A stretch of 64,000 nt of DNA from Closterium sp. NIES-65 (GCA_948144175.1 CANXME010000553.1:682001-746000); one strand, 5' to 3'; counted from the first letter of the stretch, positions 33,457 through 44,596 are shown. Made by a program: numbers and translations. Notes: a model not told the origin generated them from the letters alone.

Positions 33457-35391
33457 TTGCATTCTAACACCTCTGCGCCACTGTCACTCGACAAACATGC
33501 AGAGATAACACGACACGAGACGCTAGGCGACGGAGATCCGTACGAGTTCGCCGTCACTGACAAATCTGTCACGCAAATGCGCGGGCGGCTTCGCGCAACC
33601 CTTGCATGGTGGAGCTCGTGGTGCCCCAGCAGCCTCATCCTCTCCGTCATCGCTAACGGTTACTGGCTGCCATGGAGCCACAACCCACCACAAGCGTTTC
33701 ACGAGCGCAACCACCTCGGGGCGCACACGCATGCTGCGTTCACACGCACTGCCATTCGCGAACTTACCGAGACCGGCGCGGCGGTGGTCACCCCAGCAGC
33801 GGAGCTCACATGCATAAGCCCACTCAACGTGGTTGAGCAACGAGAAAAATGCAGGCTAATCCTCGACCTCAGAAAAGTGAACGCGCACCTGACCATCCCT
33901 AAATTCAAATACGAAGGCCTAAGCCGCGTGGCCGACCTGGCACGCATGGGAGATTGGATGTTCTCCATCGACCTCAAATCGGGATACCACCATATCGACA
34001 TACACAACTCTTGCTGGAAATTCTTGGGCTTCGAATTTGAAGGGCGCACGTACGCCTTCCGTTCACTACCCTTTGGCCTCGCCACGGCACCATTTGTCTT
34101 CACGCAGCTCATGAAACAACTAGCCAGGCGCTGGCGTGAACAAGGCGTTCGAGTGATACCCTATGTGGACGACATCCTGTTCTTATGCACGTCCAAGGCC
34201 CACGCACAAGCAACATGCCAGCAGATAATTTCGGACCTCAAGATGGCGGGCTTGGTGATTAACGCGAAAAAGTCGCAGCTGCTGCCATCCCAACATCTGC
34301 GATTCTTGGGCGTCGAGTTGGACACCAAATCTGGTCAATTCTCAATTGGCACCGATCGACGGGCATCACTTCACGCACACATTCGGAACCTACTGGACAC
34401 AAGCAAAGCGCGCCGACAGGTTCCAGTCCGCCACCTGGCCAGAATCACCGGCACACTCGCGTCGATGGCCGTCGCACTCGGCGCCACGACGCGTGCATTC
34501 AGCCACGCCATGCTACAAGCAATTAACGACGCGCCATCCTGGGGAAGCAGCTTGAGCATTTCCCCCCCCATTGCTGAAGAGTTGCAGTTCTGGCTTGAAG
34601 AGTTCGACAAATTTAATGGCGCACCATTCCACGTTCGGAATAGTTATGACGCGGTAATTCACGTGGACGCCAGCTCTCATAGTTGGGGCGCCACCCTTCT
34701 CACCTTCCCTGGTGAACTCGAAGAGGCAAGCGCAGCCATGCCAGAACCATTGCGAATGACGTCCAGCACTCGGAGGGAAACTGAAGGCGTCCTTTCGGCC
34801 CTTCGAACGTACGCGAACAAGGTTCAGCAAAAAAACGTGCTCGTGAGGGTGGACAACCAAGGGGTCTTTTTCATCCTCCGCAAAGGCGGCTCTCGCACCC
34901 CCGACCTCACCACCGCTTGCAAGGACATCATCCGCACGTGCATGGAGCTCGGCACTCGATTAATTGTTGAATGGATCCCGCGCGAGCTAAACTCCCATGC
35001 AGATGAGCTGTCCAAAATGATCGACCACGACGATTACTCCTTGAAACAACCATGGTTCCGCATCCTCAATCGTCGCTGGGGTCCCCACTCAATCGACCTT
35101 TTCGCAAGCCCAAACAGCTCGCAGTTGCCACGATTCTGCTCAAAGATACCACACCCGGAGGCCACTGCAATCGACGCATTCTCGATTTCATGGTCGACCG
35201 AGAATGGCTTCGCGTTCCCGCCACCCCAGTTAATTCCAGCAGTCATCCACCACGCACAACGCACCCACGCCTCACTCACCCTCGTTGCCCCACATTGGCC
35301 AGGGGCAACCTGGTGGCCACTCCTACAACCCTCCCCACCTAGCTGGGCCCCGCATATCCAAGCACAAATTCCCCTGACGCACGGCAGCTAA
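33457..35391 (+). CDS. DIRS-like element reverse transcriptase-RNase H
   Basis: A frame of 644 residues. RT motifs run from CRLILDLRKVN (about 130-140) through SIDLKSGYHHI, FRSLPFGLATAP and the catalytic IPYVDDILFL (about 233) to FLGVELD. RNase H follows with HVDASSHSWGATL (about 402), TRRETEGVLSALR, RVDNQGVFFIL and IPRELNSHADELSK. The C-terminus (WGPHSIDLFAS, VAPHWPGATWW) is typical of DIRS-type RT-RH proteins, which lack integrase and an aspartic protease. Makes cDNA from element RNA. Confidence 0.9.
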   Translation: MHSNTSAPLSLDKHAEITRHETLGDGDPYEFAVTDKSVTQMRGRLRATLAWWSSWCPSSLILSVIANGYWLPWSHNPPQAFHERNHLGAHTHAAFTRTAIRELTETGAAVVTPAAELTCISPLNVVEQREKCRLILDLRKVNAHLTIPKFKYEGLSRVADLARMGDWMFSIDLKSGYHHIDIHNSCWKFLGFEFEGRTYAFRSLPFGLATAPFVFTQLMKQLARRWREQGVRVIPYVDDILFLCTSKAHAQATCQQIISDLKMAGLVINAKKSQLLPSQHLRFLGVELDTKSGQFSIGTDRRASLHAHIRNLLDTSKARRQVPVRHLARITGTLASMAVALGATTRAFSHAMLQAINDAPSWGSSLSISPPIAEELQFWLEEFDKFNGAPFHVRNSYDAVIHVDASSHSWGATLLTFPGELEEASAAMPEPLRMTSSTRRETEGVLSALRTYANKVQQKNVLVRVDNQGVFFILRKGGSRTPDLTTACKDIIRTCMELGTRLIVEWIPRELNSHADELSKMIDHDDYSLKQPWFRILNRRWGPHSIDLFASPNSSQLPRFCSKIPHPEATAIDAFSISWSTENGFAFPPPQLIPAVIHHAQRTHASLTLVAPHWPGATWWPLLQPSPPSWAPHIQAQIPLTHGS

Positions 35392-35540
35392 TGTTTAGCA
35401 GTAGGCTCGCACCGCACCGCTTTCTCAGGCACAGGATTGCCTCATAGTACAATCGTCGCATTACGAGTGGTCTTCAACTAACCCATCTCGTCCTCCTTCG
35501 CGCAGACGTACTGCCAAAGCTACAAGTACAGCTTCTAAAG

Positions 35541-36440
35541 ATGCTCTCACAGTCTCGTGCTGACTCAACGATCCAAACGTACGAGCCATACTGGGTCAAG
35601 TTTCGAGCCTTCTGTGCAAAGGTGGACCTCCCATTCCTCCCCGCGGCAGACATGACCCTCGCACTATACCTGGTGTACGCCATCAAACGCAAGGCCACCC
35701 TATCCATGGTACAACTCACCTGCTCAGCCGTGAGCTTCGCCCACCGCATGACTGGGAGCGCATGCCCAACGGCAGGACCATTCACCACTCAAGTACGCGA
35801 CTTTGCGAAACGACACTGTCCTCGCCCCACGAGAGTGAAGGAGCCAGTCTCGCTGCAACAAGTCCGTGACATGTCGGCAGGATACCTGCGATCTGACAAC
35901 CCCGGCGAATTCCAGAAGGGGCTCATCCCCATTCTCATGTACTCCGGATTCCTGCGATACTCAGACCTCGTCGCCATCGAGTGGCAAGACATCCAGTTTG
36001 ACGACGAGGTCATGTGGATCCTAATTCCGTACTCCAAGACGGACCAAGCTGGAAAAGGCACATGGATACCTATCGCCGCAACACACGATCCGTTCTGCCC
36101 TGTCCGCGGCACTCAACGACTCATTCGACTCGCCGGATACGATCAGCAATCAAGGGGGCCGCTGATTCGCACCTTCGGTCATGGTTCCACCCAAGGTGGC
36201 CAATCAAGGCCACCGTCGTATCAGACAATCCGAAACTGGTGCAAAGAGGCCTTTGGGAAGATCGGACTTGGAGAACAACAGCTGGGCACTCATTCCTTTC
36301 GCAAGGGTGCAGCCACTGCCGCGGCAAACACCGGCGTGCCAGACAGAATCTTCAAACGGCTGGGCCGATGGCGTAGTGACGCAGCCAAGGAGATGTACGT
36401 CACGCCAAATGCCGAACATCTCATCAACGCCTCCCGCTAG
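35541..36440 (+). CDS. DIRS-like element tyrosine recombinase
   Basis: A frame of 299 residues. The N-terminal part (ADSTIQTYEPYWVKFRAFC) resembles the core-binding domain of phage-integrase-like enzymes. The catalytic domain shows the first Arg in SGFLRYSDL (about 133), the H-x-x-R box in LGTHSFRKGAAT (about 253), GRWRSDAAKEMY with the likely nucleophile Tyr (about 287). All R-H-R-Y positions appear present. Integrates circular cDNA, replacing the DDE integrase of LTR elements. Confidence 0.9.
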   Translation: MLSQSRADSTIQTYEPYWVKFRAFCAKVDLPFLPAADMTLALYLVYAIKRKATLSMVQLTCSAVSFAHRMTGSACPTAGPFTTQVRDFAKRHCPRPTRVKEPVSLQQVRDMSAGYLRSDNPGEFQKGLIPILMYSGFLRYSDLVAIEWQDIQFDDEVMWILIPYSKTDQAGKGTWIPIAATHDPFCPVRGTQRLIRLAGYDQQSRGPLIRTFGHGSTQGGQSRPPSYQTIRNWCKEAFGKIGLGEQQLGTHSFRKGAATAAANTGVPDRIFKRLGRWRSDAAKEMYVTPNAEHLINASR

Positions 36441-36536
36441 TTGCAGGACCTGAATCATGCCCCGTCCTCAGCACAGCACGCAGAGGCACTCATCCGTCAT
36501 TGGAAGCCCCGGCTACCCATGTCTCAAGAACCCCAG

Positions 36537-37009
36537 TTGAAATGAGAACGATGCCAAATGATAAGTAAGAGAAAGCAAGCTTTCTAAATATTATAATTTT
36601 AAACACACGAAGTGTTTTTCAAAATTACGTATTTCGAAAGCGCAGCTGCTTGTAACGCATGTTTTGGCATCGTCGAAGCGCGCTAAACGCCCTTCTCCAA
36701 CTACAAATCGTGGGTTGGAGCTCATTTCCCTCCACCCACGTCTCTCGTTTTCCAACGGCTCATGCAACTCTCCCACCCCCCGCCCCAACACTGACGGGCA
36801 TCATCGACGCTGCTTGAACGAGAAGATCGATAGCTTGTAGCATGATAGACATCAAGTAGCATGATGAATCGCTGGTACAATGATTGATACGCAGATAGTA
36901 ACATGTACTAGCACTTCTGTTTCCTAGCTCGAGGTGCATGTTGTAATTTGCCAATTGAAATGAGAACGATGCCAAATGATAAGTAAGAGAAAGCAAGCTT
37001 TCTAAATAT
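36537..37009 (+). repeat. Right-end repeats B1, A2 and B2 of the DIRS-like element
   Basis: B1 is 36537-36591, A2 36590-36770 and B2 36955-37009. B1 and B2 begin TTGAAATGAGAACG, and A2 matches A1. The 184 bp between A2 and B2 includes the right copy of the 40-bp inverted repeat. Confidence 0.9.
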
Positions 37010-37096
37010 CAGGGTTTTACAGGGGGGGCGCTTATAATCGAGGAACGGCCATAAGCGCCATGCTCCAGATATAGGCGCCGGCGCCTTTAATCGGAC

Positions 37097-37123
37097 GGCG
37101 CCTATATCCGGGGCCATACGGTA
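37097..37123 (-). repeat. TACC-ended inverted repeat, right copy
   Basis: Partner of 30855-30881, read on the minus strand as TACCGTATGGCCCCGG. Neighbouring bases (37020-37096) also echo the GCGCTTATAAT and GGCCATAAGCGCC motifs of the left flank. Confidence 0.5.
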
Positions 37124-37239
37124 GTATATGTCCTGATACTTCCTATCAATCATTCGTCAAGCTATCAATCCTAATAGGTGTGCGCTAACCCACATTGTAC
37201 CACTTGTGTCCTCCTGTGTAAGCGGCGGCCTTGGTGTCC

Positions 37240-37440
37240 ATCGGTGTTGGGGCGGGAGGTGGGAGAGTTGCATGAGCCGTTTGAAAAATGAGAGACGTGG
37301 GTGGAGGGAAATGAACTCCAACCCACGATTTGTAGTTGGAGAAGGGCGTTTAGCGCGTTGCGACGATGCCGAATTCGCGTTACAGTCAGCTGCGCTTTCG
37401 AAATACGTAATTTTAAAAAACACTATGTGTGTTAAAAAAT
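37240..37440 (-). repeat. Inverted, diverged third copy of DIRS-like repeat A
   Basis: The reverse complement follows repeat A and also the sequence just after A2 (CTCCCACC, CGCCCCAACAC) with roughly one difference in ten. It is an end fragment of another copy in opposite orientation. Confidence 0.75.
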
Positions 37441-37788
37441 GATCTTTTTTTTTTGCAGTGGCTTGAGGTCCTTGGATATGTTGAACTTATCTTTCAAGCT
37501 TCGACCCCACCAGGGTTGTTAGATGCTTTCGTTATAGCATTGTCTGAATCAATCAATGCCTGCCTAACAAATACATGATGTGACTTGCGTTCATCCCTTC
37601 ATGCAGTGATTGGCAACTAGATCATGGTACCTAGCTTTCAGATCTGTCCTTGGTACTCATTTCTGGCTAGCATTGCTGGCAGTGAAGCTAACAGCTTTCA
37701 ATGTTGGTCCTGTGCAAATAATGTCATGCTGAGACTGCGCGGACCAGCCATCTTGCCTGTCTTGCATTATCATCCTGGTACACTGAAT
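37441..37788. other. 3' flank of the UBC12 gene
   Basis: A T-rich start (37443-37456) and no coding potential. It probably contains the 3' UTR and poly-A region of the minus-strand E2 gene. Confidence 0.5.
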
Positions 37789-39051
37789 TCATATGCAGCG
37801 AGGAAACGTGTGTCCTCCAACATATCCACCAGCCATGGACCGCTTCACATTGTAGTCAAATTGCCGTGGATTGGTGCGCAGAACCTCTGCTGCTTCATGG
37901 TTCAAGGGGTCATCAGGATTGGGATCCTGTGGGACAATAACGTAGGGGAGCGTTAAGATTGAGAACATGGATATCAGCCGCAATACATTTCCAGCAGTAC
38001 TACACTCCAGCCATACAGCCCCTGCATGGCCACGCTCAAAATTCCACGGAACCCCTCCACTTCCAAATACCCTCAACCCGCAATATCTCCAAACCACGCA
38101 TACGAAGCATCACATAGAGTCAAACGTACCAAGAAAAGAAACTGCAAGCCGTAGACAATGGAGTTGATGCTCAAAACAGGCTTCCAGTCTTCTCTCAAAA
38201 TGTTTAGACAAACATTCCCTTCCAGGTCAATGTTGGGGTGGTACACCTGCAAGTGGCATGACGAAAAAATCAGCAATCAAGACGCTCTACCACAAGCAAC
38301 ATCCTGACGTCAAGACCATGTTTCATCGACACAAAAAGACCTAATACATGAGGTGATGGAAATCACTAGCTGCTGTACCTTAGTTTTGCACTTCACTTTG
38401 GGAGCTTCATGAGGGTAAGAGGGTTGAACCTCGAAGCTGAAAGTGAACGTTCCTCCCCTGAGAGGTGCAAGGAGGTTGGAAGGGAGCGTGTGACAAGGGA
38501 TGCACGATTGACAACGCATCTAAGGACGGGTTGGGTTGACGTTGGTAGGGGGATGGGAGGTTTGGTGAGCGATGCAGGAAACTGGTACAGACAAGAGGTG
38601 GAACAGAGCTAGCGAAAGTGGCAAAGAAACAGGGATGCAACACACAACGGAGACAGGAGAGCGTACACCAAGCGATCTCGGAAATAGGTGAATAAACCGT
38701 GGAAGTCAAGAGCGCTCACAAGTAGTAGCCTTCATCTGGCTTAATCGTAATATCGAACTTCAGAAGGTTATCCTTTCCCTCTGGGAATGCGATGCTCGTT
38801 GTCGTAGGAAGATTTAACTCCGAAATATCTGCACGGAACAACACAACAACTCAGCATCCTTCTTTGATTACAAGGCTCAAGAGATTGCGGACGCTGTAAT
38901 AACTCCGGGCGAACGTAAACGACAGTAACAGCGAATGCTCACCTTTTTGAACTCTCAACTCGCCAGCCGACTGTTTCCTTCCTGGAGCTCTGCCATTATT
39001 GCTTTCTGCTGCTTCCCGTTGCTTCTTCTTGATCATACCAAGGTTAATCAT
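37789..39051 (-). CDS. RCE1: NEDD8/RUB-conjugating enzyme E2 (UBC12/RCE1)
   Basis: Five exons on the minus strand (39051-38943, 38828-38720, 38457-38379, 38246-38130, 37926-37789) join at GT/AG sites in phase to give 183 residues, the usual length of plant RCE1. The sequence has the N-terminal KKKQREAAE segment that docks the NEDD8 E1, [11 protein letters not shown], the HPN motif and active-site Cys in [16 protein letters not shown], and the C-terminal GGHTFPRCI. It carries RUB/NEDD8 from the AXR1-ECR1 E1 to cullins, switching on cullin-RING ligases. An in-frame upstream Met (39093) exists, but [10 protein letters not shown] aligns with known starts. All residues expected for activity are present. 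Confidence 0.95.
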
Positions 39052-39093
39052 ATTGGCTAGATGCGAAAGCTCTAAGCTACTCGCTACGACCAA

Positions 39094-39500
39094 CTCGAAA
39101 CCCTATGTCCCAGGATTGCTCCTCTGCCTATCAGTGCACTCCACTCGGCGACGCGAACGAATCGAGAGGAGAGCGAAGACGCGTAAAGGAGACCGAGAAC
39201 CTTGAATAACCACTAAAACTCGGATGATGCAACTATTGACTAAACGCAAGCTGGTCTTACCAGAACATGGTACGACTAGCAGATGTTGGGCAGACATTTA
39301 TTCTAAAAATGGGAAAACTGTGCAGTCATGCATAGGCGAAGCAAGCCACAATGAACGATAGTACCATGTGTAGTGCGGTGCGGTTAGTTGTTGGTAGGTA
39401 CGCTGCTCCTCATTACACTAATTAAATGTTGTGGCCACATTAGAAGTTGACATTTAACACGTGCAATACAAACTAGAAAATCACAACTACGTTGATATAC
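39094..39500. other. Spacer between the E2 and hydrolase genes
   Basis: Should hold the promoter of the minus-strand E2 gene and the 3' end of the hydrolase gene. I see no further gene. Confidence 0.5.
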
Positions 39501-39501
39501 G

Positions 39502-40098
39502 TCAAGCAATACGTGCCTCTAAGGAATTCAATGGCTGGATCTTCGCAATGTTAGCCTGGTGTTCAATCTTGTTAACTAGCATCTCGGCCTTCAAACATCG
39601 CCTCCGGCAGTAGGTTTTGAGACCTTGGTTCATCAAATACCTGCCAAGCAACCAAATGGCGCAAACAAAGAGATGCTGCAATATATCAAAAAACAAACTT
39701 CGGCCACACATCCCAACTGCAGCATTCTGTAGGTAAACAAGTTCAAGTTGGGGCACGGCAGCAGAAGCAACAGATGCCTTGACCAACAAAGTTTGCATGT
39801 TTACTTGAATACTTCACCTTGTAGGTGTAAACAGGCCCTGAGAAAAATGGGTTATTGGCAGTCTGAGATGGCTGCGTGTTGTGGGGCTGCAGTGTTAGGA
39901 CTAATAGGTTCAGTAGATAGGGAAGGTCGCCCTGCTGAAGTGCATCCAGCAAGCCATCTGTTGCACAAACAAGGTAGGAAAAACGGGATAGGAGAGTATG
40001 TGCGTGTGTGTGTGAGTGTGTTAAGTGGGAGGGATGGAGGGAGTGTGTCTGTGGGTGTGAGTGTGTGTGAAACTTGAGATATTTACATAGATAGACAG

Positions 40099-40162
<64 letters not shown>

Positions 40163-42130
40163 AGGGGGGGGGGGGGGGGGGAAGGAGAAAGATGAGGGGA
40201 AAGTCAAGCCACAATGAAAACATATATGACAATCGGAATTGCACCAGGAGAGAAAAACAGAGAACCAGGGCATGGAAAACCGGGGCGAGGAGTGTACCAC
40301 AGATGAGCGAGACGACACGGGGAGAAATGGGACGAAGTGAAGTGGCAGTCACGATCCACTTGAGAACCGCAGGCGAGATCCGGAGCAACGCAACAACTGA
40401 CTGCACCAGCACACGCGGAACCACTATCCGCAACACAGCGCTCGCTACCCGTCCCCTAAACGACTGCTGTACTAGCTGCCACACTCCACCAGCCTGCTGC
40501 CACGACATTACCACCTCAGGTTGACCCCCTGGTCGCCTCTCCTCCACTTCCGCATGCATGGCCCTTTCGCGGCCTCTTATTTCTTCGGTAGCGTCACCAC
40601 ACTCGCCAGTGTTCAGAACTCCTGGTGGCCCCAGCAGCAACAGTCCTGCTACGAGCCCTTGACCCAGCCTTTCAGCAGCGGCATGAGCAAGAGGGGAGCC
40701 TAGGCCAAAGCCCACTACCCACAGCCCCGGTACCACGTGCAGCTGTTGCGCTAGCTGCTTGATATCGTCAGCAACAGCAGAGGCGAATGATGCCGTTGTG
40801 GTGGTGGCTTGGAGAGGGAGAGGGTCGCTAAACCCTGTGCCAGGGAGGTCGAAGGAGATCACGCGGATGGACCGTTGATGAAAGAACGCCTCGCTGCGAA
40901 GCAACGGAATAACAGCAAAATATGCTCGTCAGCTTCGTACATAGAGTAAGGACTGTAAGACTTGCTGCGGTAAATTGATCCAGCAGGAGGCGTTAGAAGA
41001 AAGCGTACCTGAGACCTGGAAAACCCGCCGTGCGGCAGAGAGGGGGGGCGTGGACGACCAGGAGCGTGTGACGCGCACTTCCCTGCGGGACTCCAAACTC
41101 CTGCCACGCGAGAAGCCGTCCGTCCGTCAAGCGAATGCGCTTCGGCTCGGGTAGCTTTCTTTGAAACGGTGAGAGTATAGTCGCACAGCCGATGCACGTT
41201 CCTGCAAACATAATTACATGGGGATAGAGTGAGCGAGTGTGTGTGAGTGTGAGAGCGAGTGTGTATGAGTGTGAGACTGTGAACGATAGCAGGAGCTCAC
41301 ACGCAATGGTGTTCCAGCATCGAGTGAGGGTGCTTACCAGCGAACGACGTGTAAGCGAGTGTAGCTCCGATGACGAGAAGTGTTAGCATTATCAGGCAGA
41401 ACGGTAGCGAGATGAGGATTAGAGGAGCCACCGGAAGCAGCAGAAACGACCAGAGGATTAATGAAGACAGGTCTCCGCCTCCCCGTTTCAGACTCATGAT
41501 AAAAGATGAGGAGGTGGAGTGAAGGCTAGACGGCCACGTGGTGTAAGCCGTGGACCAGGCAGACGTGGACTCCCGTGAGTCGCATGATTCCCGGTCGCCG
41601 TCTCGTTGGTCGTCCAGGACCTCTCCTCCAGCCGCTCCGGCAGAAGATGATGCTTCCGTGGTAGCGAATGACGACAAGGCAGGCATCTCCTCAGCATCGT
41701 CGAAGTTGACCTCTTTTGACTCGTCTGATCTTGGTGACAGCTGATCTGGCGAGAGAGGCGGAGTGGAGTGAACAGCGGCTTCATCTGTGTTTGGTCCAAA
41801 TTGAAAAGCTTCTAGATGCGAGGGTTCGGACGTTTGTACATGGAGTGGCATTGAGAGCTCAGACGTAGGCTCAGATTTCGCCAGAGCCAGATCTCTGCCT
41901 CTGCTTGACTGAAGCCTTCCGCTAACCGAGTTGACATCGCACGGAACCACAGGAACATGACCCGGACTGTCCTTCCGAGCTTCCTGGCATTTCACTTTCG
42001 GCATACCCCATTCTTCGTCCAGCAAGCTTAGCAAGTCCTGGGAGGGAACTGAAACTGCTTGTGCATTCGACGAGCGTCTCGACTTCCGAAACATTGTTAC
42101 TCCTGACAGAGAATTACTCCGAGCTAGCAC
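39502..42130 (-). CDS. Membrane-anchored alpha/beta-hydrolase-like protein with a Gly in place of the nucleophile Ser
   Basis: Minus-strand exons 42130-41338, 41201-41009, 40893-40298 and 39957-39818 join in phase. The last exon is uncertain: it may end at 39502 (acceptor CTACAG) or 39572 (acceptor TGGCAG). An N-terminal Ser-rich soluble part of about 215 residues precedes a long hydrophobic stretch (LILWSFLLLP to LLVIGATLAY). The hydrolase part begins PKRIRLTDGRLLAWQEFGVP, as in the plant family that includes At3g48410, followed by FDLPGTGFSDP. The nucleophile elbow reads VGFGLGSP where relatives have G-x-S-x-G. I cannot find the C-terminal Asp/His region before the next gene, so it may be catalytically inactive. 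Met at 42094 is an alternative start. Confidence 0.75.
40096..40181. repeat. GA microsatellite and G run in a hydrolase intron
   Basis: About 30 GA units (40096-40156), then a run of 18 G (40164-40181), within the intron 40297-39958. Confidence 0.9.
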
Positions 42131-42673
42131 GAGATTCCACGGCTGGCTGGACTAGTCATAGACATCCAAATAAGCATTTCTAGCCAACAAATTGAACAAA
42201 CCTGCAACGGAACTTCAACGATCGAGTATTCAAGCGGAGAAGTATGCGCAGGGTGATGTGGGAAATTGGAGAATCCTCCTCTGAAGTGTGTGGAAGGGGA
42301 TGGAGAAGAGTGTCACGTCATGTCATCATGCGAGGAGGAGAAAAGGGATTCTCTTGGGCGGGATGCTCTATGTTCGGCAAGTCCAGTCAGACGACTCCCC
42401 AGTCTTGACAAACCAAAACCTGCATCCGAGCCAGTTTTCCCTGCCATTTTCCTGGGCCGAACCTTGTCCTTGGCTTTCCCAGGTTCGTTTGTCAGGTGTC
42501 ACACACGGCAGGAGCCAGACCAGGCCTCGACTCATTGGTGCCCTTGACGGCTGTTGATTTTTACCCTGGGCTCAGAAGCGTTGATTATGGAACCTTGAGA
42601 GCTTCAGCCAATCACATGGCTCATCAACTCCGCGCCGAATTTCTTTTTCACAACTTTCTCAAATGCGTAGAGC
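42131..42673. other. Spacer upstream of the hydrolase gene
   Basis: Probable promoter region of the hydrolase. Overlapping ORFs at 42266-42557 lack any recognisable domain. Confidence 0.5.
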
Positions 42674-42950
42674 TGTTATGAGTTGTAAAAGAGAGTACGC
42701 AGGTAAACGAATAACGAGGTTGTGATTAACTGATCTGAGAATACAATGAAGGAACGCACTAATGTAGGAGATAGCCTAGCTAGGAGGAAACCTCGGACGA
42801 GCGAGGTTGGGGTGAAGGTTTGGCGATGGGAAATGCCGGAGGCGACGCGAGGAGCCTCGGCAGCGTTGAAATCGGCCGAACGTGCAAAGTCTGAAAATCG
42901 GGCCGTACGCGTAGCCAACCCCGATAAGGAATTCGGGAAAATTCCTTACA
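42674..42950 (-). repeat. Gypsy-2 3' LTR
   Basis: On the plus strand from TGTTATGAGTTG to AAATTCCTTACA, preceded by AGAGC. Its start and end resemble the Gypsy-1 LTR family. Confidence 0.9.
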
Positions 42951-44470
42951 CTACCTTCCCCCCCCTTAAGAAAGGCGGTCAATATCCGAAACACGCCTGC
43001 GCGCCAAATAATCACCAACAAACGGCGAGGCGTCGAGCGAGTCAGAATGCACCCACGTGTCATCCTCACTGGTGCGGTCAGTCCAACGGATTAGAAAATC
43101 CACGTGGCGACCAGCTGCGTCAAGGCGAACCCGATGTGCCAGAGTCGGCTCCGGGACAGGTCGTGCAGTTGGGGCAGCTTGTTGCCTCGCGATTTCGGTC
43201 GTGGCGGGCACGAACTTCCGAAGCAGGCTGACGTGGAAGGCGTCATGAATGCGCCAGTCGTCGAGTAGTAGCAGCTTCGCGGTGACAGGTGTCACCAAAT
43301 CGTGGCCGTAATTTCGACGGGTGCAGGTTCTTCGTGTCAAATAGCACTAGTTGCCCAGTGGCCAAGACGAGTTACCGCGTAGAAGGTCGGTATATTTGCA
43401 GGAAGTGATATTCGCCTTGCGAATTGCGTCCGCGGCTTTTTCTCAGACTTCCTGGAATTCCGTCACAAAGGTCTGTGATCTCGGGACCGGGTTGTCGAGG
43501 GTCGTTGCCGTAGGAATCGTCGGGTCCATCCCGTAATTCAGGAACAACGGAGAGTGATTAGTTGTGCTGGACGGCGCGTTGTTGAAGGCGAACTCCAACA
43601 TTGAAGAGATTCTTCCCAACGGGCAGGGTCGGGGCAGTTTGTCCTGATCAGCTGCTCCATGGTCTCATTGGTCCGCTCGGTCTGGCCGTCCGTCTGTGGG
43701 TGATATGCCGATGAGAACTGTAGCTTCGTGCCGTACTGCGCCTATGTCTCCTTCCAGAATTTTGATGTGAACGTCGGGTCTCGGTCGCTGATGATCGCCG
43801 AAGGGATGCCGTGCAGTCGCACGACCGTTGAGATGAAGAGGCGCGCAGTTTCTTCGGCTCTGATTGTCGTTCGGCATGGGGCAAAGTGCGCCATTTTCGT
43901 GAAGCAATCGACGACGACGAGCATTGCGTCGTTGTCGGACAGCCCAGCTGGCATCCCCGTGACAAAATCCATTGTCACTTGCTGCCACGGTCGTTCGGAT
44001 GGCTTGAGGGGTTGCAGCAGCCCAGCTAGTCGCTGACGTGACGATTTCATGGCTTGGCACACCCTACATGACGACACATATAGCTGCACGTCGTTAGAGG
44101 AGTCAGGCCAGTAATATTGACACTGCAGTAATCTTGAATCGTGGACCTCTTGAATAAGGAGTTCACGCAGCAGCCTGTAAGCGGGAACCCAAATCCGGTC
44201 GGTTCCTTCTTTTAGGTAATATTCCCCTTTCTGCGTCGTGGCCTGCTGATGATTCCCAGTCGTGACGAACGAGTCCGTAGTGTAGCCGTGGGTGAATAGT
44301 CCGGTAAGTAATGGGTTCGAGTGGGTAACGAGTACTGCAGCGGATTGTACTGTCGGTCGGGTCGGGGCGTCGGCGATGTTATTCGCCCCTTTCTTATACG
44401 TGATGCGGTAGGTGAAGTGGCTCTCCATGTAATCCAGCCGCCGTATTTGTTGCGGGTTGAGGTTGGGCTG

Positions 44471-44596
44471 TGTGAAAGAACGAGAAATGAATGCACTGGC
44501 AAACAGGTGGGTACAAGTAGGAAAACCTAAAAGTGTTGTACCCCATATTGTCTACCCCACTACAGCCTACACTGACTATAGCATATGAGTTTGACA
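44471..44596 (-). repeat. Copia-3 3' LTR, 126 bp
   Basis: Plus-strand TGTGAAAGAACG to GAGTTTGACA. It is followed by the CACCCCCATAGGC block that also borders the Copia-2 3' LTR. Confidence 0.9.

Larger units (their letters stand above)
31256..37009 (+). mobile_element. DIRS/PAT-like tyrosine-recombinase retroelement, looks whole
   Basis: Three open frames lie in order: Gag-like (31555-32757), RT-RNase H (33457-35391) and tyrosine recombinase (35541-36440). Instead of LTRs it has split direct repeats: A1 at 31256-31436 (181 bp), then after the ORFs B1 at 36537-36591 (55 bp), A2 at 36590-36770 (181 bp, apparently identical to A1) and B2 at 36955-37009 (identical to B1). The A1-ORFs-B1-A2-B2 order is that of PAT/Ngaro-type DIRS elements, which integrate through a circle by tyrosine recombinase and make no target duplication. 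Identity of the repeats suggests a fairly young copy. No breaks noticed. Confidence 0.85.

Noticed and set aside
33046-33462. Arg/Glu-rich and Ser/Leu-rich ORFs
   Set aside because: Translation of a poly-A run and GA microsatellite.
40164-40181. G run in the hydrolase intron as a G-quadruplex switch
   Set aside because: A simple homopolymer beside a microsatellite in an intron, with no further evidence.
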